NCBI RefSeq assembly: GCF_017873095.1
Contig: NZ_JAGGJU010000004.1
Coordinates: 310,001 to 374,000, forward strand
From: Heterorhizobium halophytocola
GTDB lineage: Bacteria > Pseudomonadota > Alphaproteobacteria > Rhizobiales > Rhizobiaceae
Direction: 5' to 3'
Length of the DNA stretch: 64,000 nucleotides
Both the position numbers and the translations under genes were made by a program. How positions within the stretch are numbered: position 1 is the stretch's first letter; every line of letters starts with the position of its first letter. Under the pieces are notes generated by a model. That model did no database searches and was not told the origin of the DNA. It saw only the letters and a program-made list of their open reading frames with translations. Below, one piece after another: positions 38,238 through 46,048 of this stretch.

Positions 38238-38906
38238 ATGCGAAACTTCGACGAGATCTGGGCGATTGCCGCGGAACGCAAGGGAGGCGATGCGGCCGTC
38301 GAGGCCTTGCTGCGCTACCCGAAACCGAAAGCCGAGGTCGCGGCCATGCCGGACGACCGGCTGCTGGCACTGATGACCCGGTGCATCTTCAATTCCGGCT
38401 TTACCTGGAAGGTGGTCGAGGCGATGTGGCCGGGCTTCGAGGCCGCCTTCGAAGGTTTCGAGATCGGCTTCTGCGTGATGCTGCATGACGAGGATTTCGA
38501 GCGCCTTGTCTCCGACACCCGCATCGTGCGCCACGGACCGAAGATCCGCGCGGTGCAGGAGAATGCCCGCTTCATCGCCGACCTGTCCGACGCGCATGGC
38601 AGCGCCGCCGCCTTCCTCGCCAACTGGCCAGGTGAGGACTATATGGGGCTGCTCGATCTCCTGAAAAAGCGCGGCACGCGACTTGGCGGCAATACGGGAC
38701 AGTATTTTCTGCGCTTTGCCGGTATCGACGGCTTCATCCTGTCGAACGACGTGGTGGGCCGGCTGATCGCCGAGGGTGTCGTCGACAAGCCGCCGACATC
38801 GGCCAAGGAACGCGCGGCGGTGCAGGCCGCCTTCAACAGGTGGGCTGCGCAGTCGGGTCGCTCGCTGACCGAGATCAGCCGGGTGCTCGCCGTCAGCATC
38901 GACTGA
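38238..38906 (+). CDS. DNA-3-methyladenine glycosylase I-like protein
   Basis: A 222-residue protein of the Tag superfamily (helix-hairpin-helix type), but lacking the CAWHG/YHDEEWG zinc and entry motifs of the classic enzyme. Visible instead are MTRCIFNSGFTWKVVEAMWPGFEAAF and the segment VRHGPKIRAVQENARFI, which matches the IVRHRGKI region of Tag. Length is similar to Tag. It is convergent with a canonical tag gene, 16 bases from stop to stop, so two Tag paralogues lie end to end. It may have a different base preference or be inactive. Confidence 0.8.
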   Translation: MRNFDEIWAIAAERKGGDAAVEALLRYPKPKAEVAAMPDDRLLALMTRCIFNSGFTWKVVEAMWPGFEAAFEGFEIGFCVMLHDEDFERLVSDTRIVRHGPKIRAVQENARFIADLSDAHGSAAAFLANWPGEDYMGLLDLLKKRGTRLGGNTGQYFLRFAGIDGFILSNDVVGRLIAEGVVDKPPTSAKERAAVQAAFNRWAAQSGRSLTEISRVLAVSID

Positions 38907-38922
38907 CGGCGCAGGCGCCCCG

Positions 38923-39591
38923 TCAGGGACGGACGAGTTCGGCGCGCAGGCGCTCGGCCTTCGGGCGGCAATGGCAGCCCTCGAAATGGTCGTTGACCAG
39001 TCCCATCGCCTGCATGAAGGCATAGATCGTGGTCGGGCCGACAAAGCTCCAGCCGCGTTTCTTCAGATCCTTCGACAGCCAGATGGAGGTCGGTGTCGTC
39101 GGATTGGCGGCGATCGCCGCCCGGTCGACGACCTCCGGCCGCTCGTCCGGCCCCGGCTCATGGCTCCAGAAATAACGGGCCAGCGAGCCGAATTCCTTTT
39201 GCAGTTCAATCGCCCGCTTGGCGTTGTTGATCGTCGAGACGATCTTGCCGCGATGGCGAACAATGCCGGCATCGGCAAGGCATCGGGCGATCTCGTCATC
39301 GCCATAGGCCGCCACCTTGTGAACATCGAAGCCGTCGAAGGCAGCCCGGAAATTTTCCCGCTTGCGCAGGATCGTCAGCCAGGAGAGACCGGACTGAAAC
39401 CCTTCCAGGCAGATCTTCTCGAACAGCCTGATATCGTCGGTGACGGGATAGCCCCATTCCTCGTCGTGGTAGCGGCGGTAGTCGTCCAGGCCGCCATGCC
39501 AGGCGCAGCGCGCAAGCCCGTCTTCCCCGGTCAGCAAACCCTCGATTTCCATGCCCTGCGATTCTCCGTTCCGTCCGGGCTCGTTTACCAT
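38923..39591 (-). CDS. tag: DNA-3-methyladenine glycosylase I (Tag)
   Basis: A 222-residue base-excision repair enzyme that removes 3-methyladenine. The canonical motifs are there: RCAWHGG and RRYHDEEWGYPV (zinc and base pocket), GFQSGLSWLTIL (helix-hairpin-helix region), and the C-terminal HFEGCHC, which supplies the remaining zinc ligands. A second possible start is the ATG at 39552 (209 residues), closer to the usual length; the first has AAAGAG at a good distance. It is convergent with the Tag-like gene. Confidence 0.94.
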   Translation of the reverse strand: MVNEPGRNGESQGMEIEGLLTGEDGLARCAWHGGLDDYRRYHDEEWGYPVTDDIRLFEKICLEGFQSGLSWLTILRKRENFRAAFDGFDVHKVAAYGDDEIARCLADAGIVRHRGKIVSTINNAKRAIELQKEFGSLARYFWSHEPGPDERPEVVDRAAIAANPTTPTSIWLSKDLKKRGWSFVGPTTIYAFMQAMGLVNDHFEGCHCRPKAERLRAELVRP

Positions 39592-39770
39592 TTGTTCACT
39601 CTTTCTCCAAACCGGATGTAAACCCTGACGGAAGGTTTACGGCTTCGGTCGCTTTTTATCGATGCCGTCTTTACCAGTTTCGCGTTTGAAGGATGTCAGC
39701 ATGCAGAGACAAGAGACGTGCATTTTCGTCTTTCCGCCTTCCCTTGGGTTTTTTGTAGCGAGTTTGCCCC

Positions 39771-40517
39771 ATGAAGATTTCCCTGATGGCACTGGCCGCC
39801 GCCGCTCTCGTCGCCGTGGCAGGTCCGGCCGCCGCCAATGACCGTTATCAGCAACGTCCGCCCGTCGTCGTCAGCCCCGATCTGACGGCACCCTGGGTGC
39901 TGCAGCTCGGCGGCCGTCCGCCCGCCGCCGCGCGCGCCTATGCCGCCCCCCGCGCCGCCGCAGCGACAGCACCGGCCCCGCGCCGTGCAGCCCCGCTGTT
40001 TGCCCCGCGCGCGGCCCGCCAGGTCGCCGTCAACGCGCCGCGTCCGGTGCGCAACCGGATCGATCCGCGCTTCCTGCCGCAGATCGTCGCCTATGATACG
40101 ACGCAAAAGCCCGGCACGATCGTGATCGACACGAACAACCGCTTCCTCTACCTGGTGCTCGACGGCGGCAAGGCGCGCCGGTATGGCGTCGGCGTCGGCA
40201 AGCCGGGCTTTGCCTGGGCCGGCACCCACAAGATCACCGCCAAGCGCGAATGGCCCGGCTGGACGCCGCCGCAGGAAATGCTGGCGCGCGAGGCAGCCAA
40301 GGGTCACTACCTGCCCGCCCACATGGACGGCGGCCCGGAAAATCCTCTCGGCGCCCGCGCCATGTATCTCGGATCGACCATGTACCGCATCCACGGCACC
40401 AATGCGCCCTGGACGATCGGCTACGGCGTCTCCTCGGGCTGCATCCGCATGCGCAACGAGGACGTCACCGATCTCTACTCGCGGGTCGATGTCGGTACCT
40501 CCGTCATCGTCATGTGA
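39771..40517 (+). CDS. L,D-transpeptidase (YkuD domain), first of two
   Basis: A 248-residue periplasmic enzyme with a signal peptide (MKISLMALAAAALVAVAGPAAA) and an Ala/Pro/Arg-rich linker (about 35-95). The YkuD domain covers about 110-248, with catalytic-site His208 and nucleophile Cys224 in HGTNAPWTIGYGVSSGCIRM. L,D-transpeptidases crosslink peptidoglycan 3-3 or attach proteins to it. A close paralogue follows 130 bases downstream, with a hairpin between, so the two probably have separate transcripts. Confidence 0.93.
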   Translation: MKISLMALAAAALVAVAGPAAANDRYQQRPPVVVSPDLTAPWVLQLGGRPPAAARAYAAPRAAAATAPAPRRAAPLFAPRAARQVAVNAPRPVRNRIDPRFLPQIVAYDTTQKPGTIVIDTNNRFLYLVLDGGKARRYGVGVGKPGFAWAGTHKITAKREWPGWTPPQEMLAREAAKGHYLPAHMDGGPENPLGARAMYLGSTMYRIHGTNAPWTIGYGVSSGCIRMRNEDVTDLYSRVDVGTSVIVM

Positions 40518-40523
40518 GGAGAT

Positions 40524-40559
40524 GAAGCCACAATCGCTCGAAAAGCGCATTGTGGCTTC
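40524..40559. terminator. Hairpin between the two L,D-transpeptidase genes
   Basis: An 11-bp perfect inverted repeat GAAGCCACAAT/ATTGTGGCTTC just after the first transpeptidase stop. The T-run is weak (CAATTCC), so it may terminate or protect the transcript. Confidence 0.6.
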
Positions 40560-40646
40560 AATTCCACTTTACTGATTGCTCATATGGGGTTGTGCCCCGG
40601 CCTCACTTCAGTAACGTCGCACGCGTCTAATCTGGAGAGGGTCAAC

Positions 40647-41339
40647 ATGATGAAAATCCTTCGCGCGGCAGTGATTCTGGCCGTCAGCGCTTCCGTCCTG
40701 TCGCCGATCTCGGCCCAGGCATTCACCAATGTCGCCGGTGCCGCGCCGGTCGAAAAGCAGAGCCAGGTGGTGCAGGTCGCGGTCCGCAAGAGCGTGCCCG
40801 ACAAGTTCAAGCGCCGCATCGTGCGCCTGGTCACCGATGAGAAGCCGGGCACGATCATCATCGATACCGACCACAAGTTCCTCTACTATGTGCAAGGCAA
40901 GAACCGCGCCGTGCGCTACGGGGTCGGCGTCGGTCGCGACGGCTATGGCTGGTCCGGCGTGGTCAAGATCGGCCGCAAGGCGGAATGGCCGGAATGGCGT
41001 CCGCCGGCGGAAATGCGTGCCCGCGAGGCCCGCAAGGGGCACAATCTGCCGGTCGTGCAGAAGGGCGGTATCGACAACCCGCTCGGCGCGCGCGCCATGT
41101 ATCTCTACCGTGGCGGCCGCGACACCATCTTCCGCATCCACGGCACCAACCAGCCCTGGACGATCGGCCTCAACATGTCGTCCGGCTGCATCCGCATGAT
41201 GAACAAGGATGTCGAGGATCTCTACGAGCGCGCAGGCGTCGGCACCAAGGTGATCGTCATCGGTCCGGGCAACCGCCAGGGCGACGTGTCCTATGACGAC
41301 CGTGGCATCGATCTTCTGGCAACGATCTTCGGCGGCTGA
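40647..41339 (+). CDS. L,D-transpeptidase (YkuD domain), second of two
   Basis: A 230-residue paralogue of the upstream gene. Signal peptide: MMKILRAAVILAVSASVLSPISAQA. The linker is short. The YkuD domain from about 65 to 220 has His165 and Cys181 in HGTNQPWTIGLNMSSGCIRM, the same 16-residue spacing as its neighbour. A C-terminal extension VIVIGPGNRQGDVSYDDRGIDLLATIFGG is absent from the first copy. GGAGAGG supports the ATG at 40647. Tandem copies suggest duplication with divided roles in 3-3 crosslinking or lipoprotein attachment. Confidence 0.93.
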   Translation: MMKILRAAVILAVSASVLSPISAQAFTNVAGAAPVEKQSQVVQVAVRKSVPDKFKRRIVRLVTDEKPGTIIIDTDHKFLYYVQGKNRAVRYGVGVGRDGYGWSGVVKIGRKAEWPEWRPPAEMRAREARKGHNLPVVQKGGIDNPLGARAMYLYRGGRDTIFRIHGTNQPWTIGLNMSSGCIRMMNKDVEDLYERAGVGTKVIVIGPGNRQGDVSYDDRGIDLLATIFGG

Positions 41340-41374
41340 TCGCCATTCCGACAGGTCCTCTGCGACGAACTCAG

Positions 41375-41402
41375 GCCCGGCCCTTCGGCCGGGCTTCTAT
41401 TT
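41375..41402 (+). terminator. Intrinsic terminator after the second L,D-transpeptidase
   Basis: A perfect 8-bp stem GCCCGGCC/GGCCGGGC with a four-base loop, followed by TTCTATTT. Clear rho-independent type. Confidence 0.85.
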
Positions 41403-41489
41403 AAATTCCTGATACAATCGCCGGCTAGGTTGCGTGAACTCACAGGATGGCGGGGCGGATTCGCCTGCGCCCGTTTTGCGGATCACCCG

Positions 41490-42164
41490 ATGACATCGAA
41501 TTCTTCCTCCACGCTTGCCGCGCTTCTCCTCAGCACCGTCAGCTTCCTCATGATCACCCCGCCCGCCGCCCGCGCCGAAATGGCGATATCCGCCTATGGC
41601 GGCGTGCAGTCGGCGCCGCACAGCCATGTCGATCTGTCGGACGGACCCGACTTCACCGCCGGATGGGAGGGCAAGTCCTTTGCAGCGCCGCCTTATTACG
41701 GCGTGCGCGCGACGTGGTGGATGGAAGATCTCGGCCATCCCAATCTCGGCCTGTCGCTCGACTACACCCATGACAAGGTCTATGCCGACGACGAGACGCT
41801 GTCCAAAAGCGGTTTCAGCCATTTCGAATTCACCGACGGGCTCAACCTGCTAACCCTCAACGCACTCTACCGGATGCCGATCGACGGCACGAAGTTCGTC
41901 CCCTATGTCGGCGCCGGCGCGGGCATCAACGTTCCGCATGTCGAGGTCGCGCGCGGATCGGGCACGACCTTCGAATACCAGTTCGGCGGTCCGACGGTGC
42001 AGGCGCAGGCCGGTGTCGCCTACCAGTTTACCGATCACCTGGCGGCCTTTGCCGAATACAAGGGCAATTATTCCTGGGTGGACGTCGATATCGACAATGG
42101 CGCGTCGCTGAAGACCAATATCATGACCAACGCGATCAATGTCGGCGTGACCTTCAGCTGGTAA
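41490..42164 (+). CDS. lpxQ: Outer-membrane beta-barrel, probable lipid A oxidase LpxQ
   Basis: A 224-residue outer-membrane protein with a signal peptide ending near PAARA. The mature part begins EMAISAYGGVQSAPHS and contains FTAGWEGKSF, PPYYGVRATWWMED, FTDGLNLLTLNALYR and a last strand VGVTFSW ending in Trp, typical of a small barrel. The pattern matches what I remember of rhizobial LpxQ, which oxidises proximal glucosamine of lipid A to 2-aminogluconate. Length (224) also fits. An Omp25-type porin-like protein is the alternative. The start at 41490 lacks a strong ribosome site; the frame extends 20 codons upstream. Confidence 0.65.
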   Translation: MTSNSSSTLAALLLSTVSFLMITPPAARAEMAISAYGGVQSAPHSHVDLSDGPDFTAGWEGKSFAAPPYYGVRATWWMEDLGHPNLGLSLDYTHDKVYADDETLSKSGFSHFEFTDGLNLLTLNALYRMPIDGTKFVPYVGAGAGINVPHVEVARGSGTTFEYQFGGPTVQAQAGVAYQFTDHLAAFAEYKGNYSWVDVDIDNGASLKTNIMTNAINVGVTFSW

Positions 42165-42173
42165 CAGACCGGC

Positions 42174-42626
42174 TCACGGCAGCCTGCAGTTGATCGGGCC
42201 ATCGTCCGACAGCACCGTCTTGCGATCCATCGACGAGCGCGTCGGCGCGCTGGTGACGGTCATCTGGTAATGGCCGGCCTTGTCGGCCGCGGTCGCCGAC
42301 ACCTTGAGGGTCAGCGTGACGAAGGGATGGTCGGTCTTGCTTTGCGAGACCAGCAGCAATTCGAGCATGTCTCTGTCCAGCATGGATGTCTCGAGCATCT
42401 CCTGGGTCAGCCGGAAATTCTTGTGCATGCCTTCGACCGGTACGTCTTTCAGGGACACGACACCCCGGAAGCCATCGAGTTCGTAGGGCGCGGTATGCTT
42501 GACGCCGCTTTCGAGCGACAGCCTGAAAACATCTCCATCCAGCGCGCAATAGACATGGTCTGCCTGCGCCTGCGCCGAGACGGCGGTCAGCAAGGCAACG
42601 GTTGTCAGGGCCATCAACATGCGCAT
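42174..42626 (-). CDS. Secreted hypothetical protein
   Basis: A 150-residue protein with a signal peptide (MRMLMALTTVALLTAVSAQAQA). The mature part has two cysteines, one near the start (HVYCALDGD) and one at the end (PINCRLP), which could form a disulfide. No domain is recognised. The frame is open 46 codons further upstream without a ribosome site; the ATG at 42626 gives a clean signal peptide. It is convergent with the lpxQ-like gene, ten bases apart. Confidence 0.65.
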   Translation of the reverse strand: MRMLMALTTVALLTAVSAQAQADHVYCALDGDVFRLSLESGVKHTAPYELDGFRGVVSLKDVPVEGMHKNFRLTQEMLETSMLDRDMLELLLVSQSKTDHPFVTLTLKVSATAADKAGHYQMTVTSAPTRSSMDRKTVLSDDGPINCRLP

Positions 42627-42779
42627 CGTATAGTCTCCATTGTCCCGCACGGGGACGAGTTCCGCCCCCGACGCTACGAGGGAAAGGTAAACAATAAGAC
42701 CGCGTCGGACAATTAGATAACCATAATGGAGGCTGTGCGCATATACATCTCTGCGCGTCGGCACTTGCAGAAAAGCGGC

Positions 42780-44081
42780 TCACCGTCCGGCAAGCGCCGC
42801 CGGCTTTTGCCCGCCATAGGCCCAGTCCATCAGTTGCACGGTATGGACGATCGGCAGGGCCGTTCCGCTGGCGATCTGGGTGATGCAGCCGATATTGCCG
42901 GCCGCGATCAGATCCGGCTTGGTCGCCTCGATATTCTTCACCTTGCGCGCCTTCAATTGTGCCGAAATATCCGGCTGCATGATGTTGTAGGTGCCGGCGG
43001 AGCCACAGCAGAGATGGCCCTCCGGCGGGTCCTTGACCGCAAAGCCGGCATTGGCGAGCAACAGCTTTGGCAGGCTCGTCACCTTCTGGCCGTGCTGCAG
43101 CGAGCAGGCGGAATGATAGGCAACTGTCAGTCCCTTGCGCTCCTGGCGCGGCAGATCGAGGCTTGTCAGATATTCGGTGACGTCCTTTGCCAGAGCAGAC
43201 ACCCTGCCTGCCTTTTCCGCGTAATCGGGGTCGAGGCGCAGCATATGACCGTAATCCTTGATCGTCGTGCCGCAGCCGGATGTCGTGACGACCACCGCGT
43301 CGAGGCCACCGCGCTCGATTTCGCTGATCCAGACATCGACATTGCGCCGGGCGCTGGCGAGCGCCTGCTGCTCGCGGCCCATGTGATGGACCAACGCGCC
43401 GCAACAGCCTTCCCCTTGCGGCGTGACGACCTCGATGCCGAGGCGGGTCAGGAGCCGGACGGTCGCCGCGTTGATCTCCGGATCGAGCACCGACTGGGCG
43501 CAGCCGGAAAGCAGCGCCACACGACCGCGCCGTTGGCCCACGGCGGCATGGCGGGACGACCGATCCACCGGAGCAGCCGGAATGCTGTCAGGCGCCAGAT
43601 CGAGCATGGCGCCGAACGGCCGCAACCCGGGCACGCCCTTCAGCAGACCGGAAAGCGGCCTTGCCAGTTTGGCCAGTTTCAGCGCCGCGCGAAACCGCTT
43701 CGGATAGGGCAGCACCATGGCCAGCACATTGCGCGTCAGCCGGTTCAACAGCGGGCGCCGATAGGTATTTTCGATATGCACCCGGGCATGATCGACCAGA
43801 TGCATGTAGTCGACCCCGGACGGACAGGTGGTCGTGCAGGCAAGGCAGGAGAGACAGCGGTCGATATGGGTGACGATCTCTTCGTCCGCCGGCCTGCCGT
43901 TCTCCAGCATGTCCTTGATCAGGTAGATGCGCCCGCGCGGACTGTCGAGTTCGTTGCCGAGCGTCACATAGGTCGGACAGGTGGCGGTGCAGAAGCCGCA
44001 ATGCACGCATTTGCGGAGAATGCCTTCGGCTTCGGCAAGATGCGGGTCGGCCAGTTGCTCGGTGGTGAAATTGGTCTGCAA
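42780..44081 (-). CDS. glcF: Glycolate oxidase iron-sulfur subunit GlcF
   Basis: The 433-residue electron-transfer subunit of membrane-associated glycolate oxidase (GlcDEF). Two 4Fe-4S ferredoxin motifs are complete: Cys25, 28, 31, 35 in CVHCGFCTATCP and Cys76, 79, 82, 86 in CLSCLACTTTCP. Two CCG domains follow (GCCGALVHHMG and HLCCGSAGTYN), typical of heterodisulfide-reductase-like subunits. The best start is TTG at 44081: AGGAG lies seven bases upstream and the product then begins MQTNFTTEQLADPHL. A DUF4870 gene separates it from glcE by 17 bases on this side. Confidence 0.94.
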   Translation of the reverse strand: MQTNFTTEQLADPHLAEAEGILRKCVHCGFCTATCPTYVTLGNELDSPRGRIYLIKDMLENGRPADEEIVTHIDRCLSCLACTTTCPSGVDYMHLVDHARVHIENTYRRPLLNRLTRNVLAMVLPYPKRFRAALKLAKLARPLSGLLKGVPGLRPFGAMLDLAPDSIPAAPVDRSSRHAAVGQRRGRVALLSGCAQSVLDPEINAATVRLLTRLGIEVVTPQGEGCCGALVHHMGREQQALASARRNVDVWISEIERGGLDAVVVTTSGCGTTIKDYGHMLRLDPDYAEKAGRVSALAKDVTEYLTSLDLPRQERKGLTVAYHSACSLQHGQKVTSLPKLLLANAGFAVKDPPEGHLCCGSAGTYNIMQPDISAQLKARKVKNIEATKPDLIAAGNIGCITQIASGTALPIVHTVQLMDWAYGGQKPAALAGR

Positions 44082-44098
44082 GGACGTGCTCCTGCCCG

Positions 44099-44482
44099 CT
44101 AGCGGTCGATAAACCAGGTTTTCGGATTGCCGATCGGCTCGCCGGCACCGACCTTCTGCAGCCCGACGACGCAGCGCGCGATCAGCCATATGGCCGTCAG
44201 CAATCCGAGGATGACGCCGATCAGAACGAGAGTGAGGATACTGGCGATCACCGCATAGAGCAGGCCGATCCAGAATGTGCGGATGGCGAAGGTGTAGTGG
44301 CTCTCCATCCAGCCACCGGCCTTGCCACGATTGACATAGGCCATCACGATCGCGATGAGACTGGTGATACCGAACACGAAACTGAGGATGTAAAGCGCGT
44401 AGATAAGCTGCAGGTTGCGCTCGCCGGGCGCAAGCCAGCTGTCGGGATCGCGCGGAATCGGGGCTTGCCGATTTTCGCTCAT
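44099..44482 (-). CDS. DUF4870-like small membrane protein between glcE and glcF
   Basis: A 127-residue protein with three hydrophobic segments (about 27-48, 68-88, 90-108), and LQLIYALYILSFVFGITSLIAIVMAYVNRG as in DUF4870/YxkO-type membrane proteins. Function unknown. It overlaps the glcE stop by four bases (ATGA) and lies 17 bases before glcF, so it is translated within the glc operon. That tight placement suggests a role in anchoring or supporting GlcDEF, but this is inference. Confidence 0.8.
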   Translation of the reverse strand: MSENRQAPIPRDPDSWLAPGERNLQLIYALYILSFVFGITSLIAIVMAYVNRGKAGGWMESHYTFAIRTFWIGLLYAVIASILTLVLIGVILGLLTAIWLIARCVVGLQKVGAGEPIGNPKTWFIDR

Positions 44483-45693
44483 GCCGCCTCTCCTCTTGCC
44501 ATCCGGCCCGGATTGAATACTCCGGCCGGATCGAATTTTTCGCGCACGCGCTGGTTCAGGAGCGCCACGGCGGGTGCGAGCGGCTCGAAGGCGCTCGCCC
44601 TCTGCCGCGCCTCCATCGGCGCGCGCATCAAGGTCGCATGGCCACCGCCGACGCTCCGGACGTGGCGGCGCACGAGATCGGCGTCCGGATCGGCCTCCAT
44701 CCGCATCCAGACGAGCCCGCCCTGCCAGTCGTAAAAGGCGTCTATGCCGGCTTCGAGCCGGAGATCGGCCACAAGCGCCTCCCCCATGCCGGGGGCAACG
44801 GAGACGCGCCAGAGGGGGCGGTCCGTGCCGTCGCCATAGGGTGCAACGTCGCGGATTTCGCGCCAGAGCACGGCGCTCTCATCGGCGTCCAGCCGGGTGA
44901 CCGCACCGGCCCGCGCCATGGCTGCCGCCAGCTTTTCAAGGCGGATGACGACCGAGGCCTGCATGCCCTCCAGCCGCAGCACCGTTGCCGGACCGTCCGG
45001 CAGACGGCCGGCAAGGATCTTGTGATGCACGGTAACCGGCAGATGCGCGGCGGCGGACACCTCGACCGGCAGCGCCATGGCAGCCGCCATCGCGCGCGAT
45101 GCCTGCGCGTCGTCGAGCCCCGACAACACCAGTGTCAACTGGTCGCGCGGACGCGGCAACACCTTGAAGGTCACCTCGCTCAGCAAACCCAGCGTGCCGT
45201 GCGAGCCGGCCATCAGCTTGACGAGATCGAGACCGGTGACATTCTTCATCACGCGCCCGCCGGCCTGCACGATCTCCCCCTGACCATTGATCAGGCGCAG
45301 CCCCAGCAGATGATCGCGGGCAGCTCCGACCAGCAGCCGTCGGGGACCGCAGGCGTTGACGGCGAAGACGCCGCCGATGGTCGGCTCGCCTGTCGTTGCC
45401 ATGATGCCCCGATGGTCAATCGGCTCGAACGCCATCATCTGGCCGGCGGCGTCGAGCGCCTGCTCGATCTCGGCCAGCGGCGTTCCGGCCTTCACCGTCA
45501 TCACCATTTCCGCGGGGTTGTAGGCGACAATGCCGGTGAGCCCGCCCGAGGACAGCTGCGCGTCGGCGCGAACCGGATTGCCGATCCCCCCGCGCGTGCC
45601 GCCGCCGACGATCTCGAGCGTGCGGCCGGAGGATGCGTGGTCCCGGATCAGCCCCGCGGCCTCGATTTCGCTTGCGGGGGTCAGCATGGCCAT
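44479..45693 (-). CDS. glcE: Glycolate oxidase FAD-binding subunit GlcE
   Basis: A 404-residue FAD-binding subunit of glycolate oxidase. The PCMH-type FAD domain is at the N-terminus (EIVGGGTRGGIGNP, then GIVAYNPAEMVMTVKAGTPLAEIE and GEPTIGGVFAVNACGPRR). It is shorter than GlcD and lacks that protein's full C-terminal lid, as usual for GlcE. It is upstream of DUF4870 and glcF. A palindromic repeat, not a gene, separates it from glcD upstream. Confidence 0.93.
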   Translation of the reverse strand: MAMLTPASEIEAAGLIRDHASSGRTLEIVGGGTRGGIGNPVRADAQLSSGGLTGIVAYNPAEMVMTVKAGTPLAEIEQALDAAGQMMAFEPIDHRGIMATTGEPTIGGVFAVNACGPRRLLVGAARDHLLGLRLINGQGEIVQAGGRVMKNVTGLDLVKLMAGSHGTLGLLSEVTFKVLPRPRDQLTLVLSGLDDAQASRAMAAAMALPVEVSAAAHLPVTVHHKILAGRLPDGPATVLRLEGMQASVVIRLEKLAAAMARAGAVTRLDADESAVLWREIRDVAPYGDGTDRPLWRVSVAPGMGEALVADLRLEAGIDAFYDWQGGLVWMRMEADPDADLVRRHVRSVGGGHATLMRAPMEARQRASAFEPLAPAVALLNQRVREKFDPAGVFNPGRMARGEAA

Positions 45694-45733
45694 GTCCTCG
45701 GCGCGATCGCTCGCATCAGTGTTCCGCGGCTAA

Positions 45734-45948
45734 CCCCCTCTACCCTGCCGGGCATCTCCCCCTCAACAGGGGAGATCGACTCGAGGCGGCCCCGTGCTTG
45801 ATCGCGGACCGATCGGTTTAGGTGAAGCCGTTTCAAGGCGCTCGGAAGTGTGTGTTCGCGCCGATTGCGAGTCTCTACTAGGCCGCTGACCTCGCGCCCA
45901 GCCGATCTCCCCCCATGAGGGGGAGATGTCCGGCAGGACAGAGGGGGG
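45734..45948. repeat. Palindromic intergenic repeat, RIME-like, copy 2
   Basis: Second copy of the element at 9861-10084. Arms at about 45734-45778 and 45904-45948 are inverted, roughly 87% alike, and each holds CATCTCCCCC and a C-run/G-run hairpin. The copy lies between glcD and glcE, inside what is usually one operon, and its hairpins could affect readthrough or message stability. The centre aligns only weakly with the first copy. Confidence 0.85.
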
Positions 45949-46048
45949 TATCGCCGCGAACACCGACAACGCGACACATACCAGCCACCCATCGCGTAAA
46001 CGTATCCGTCCCTTGCCAGCACGGACGGCAAACGTCGCTCCACATCTC

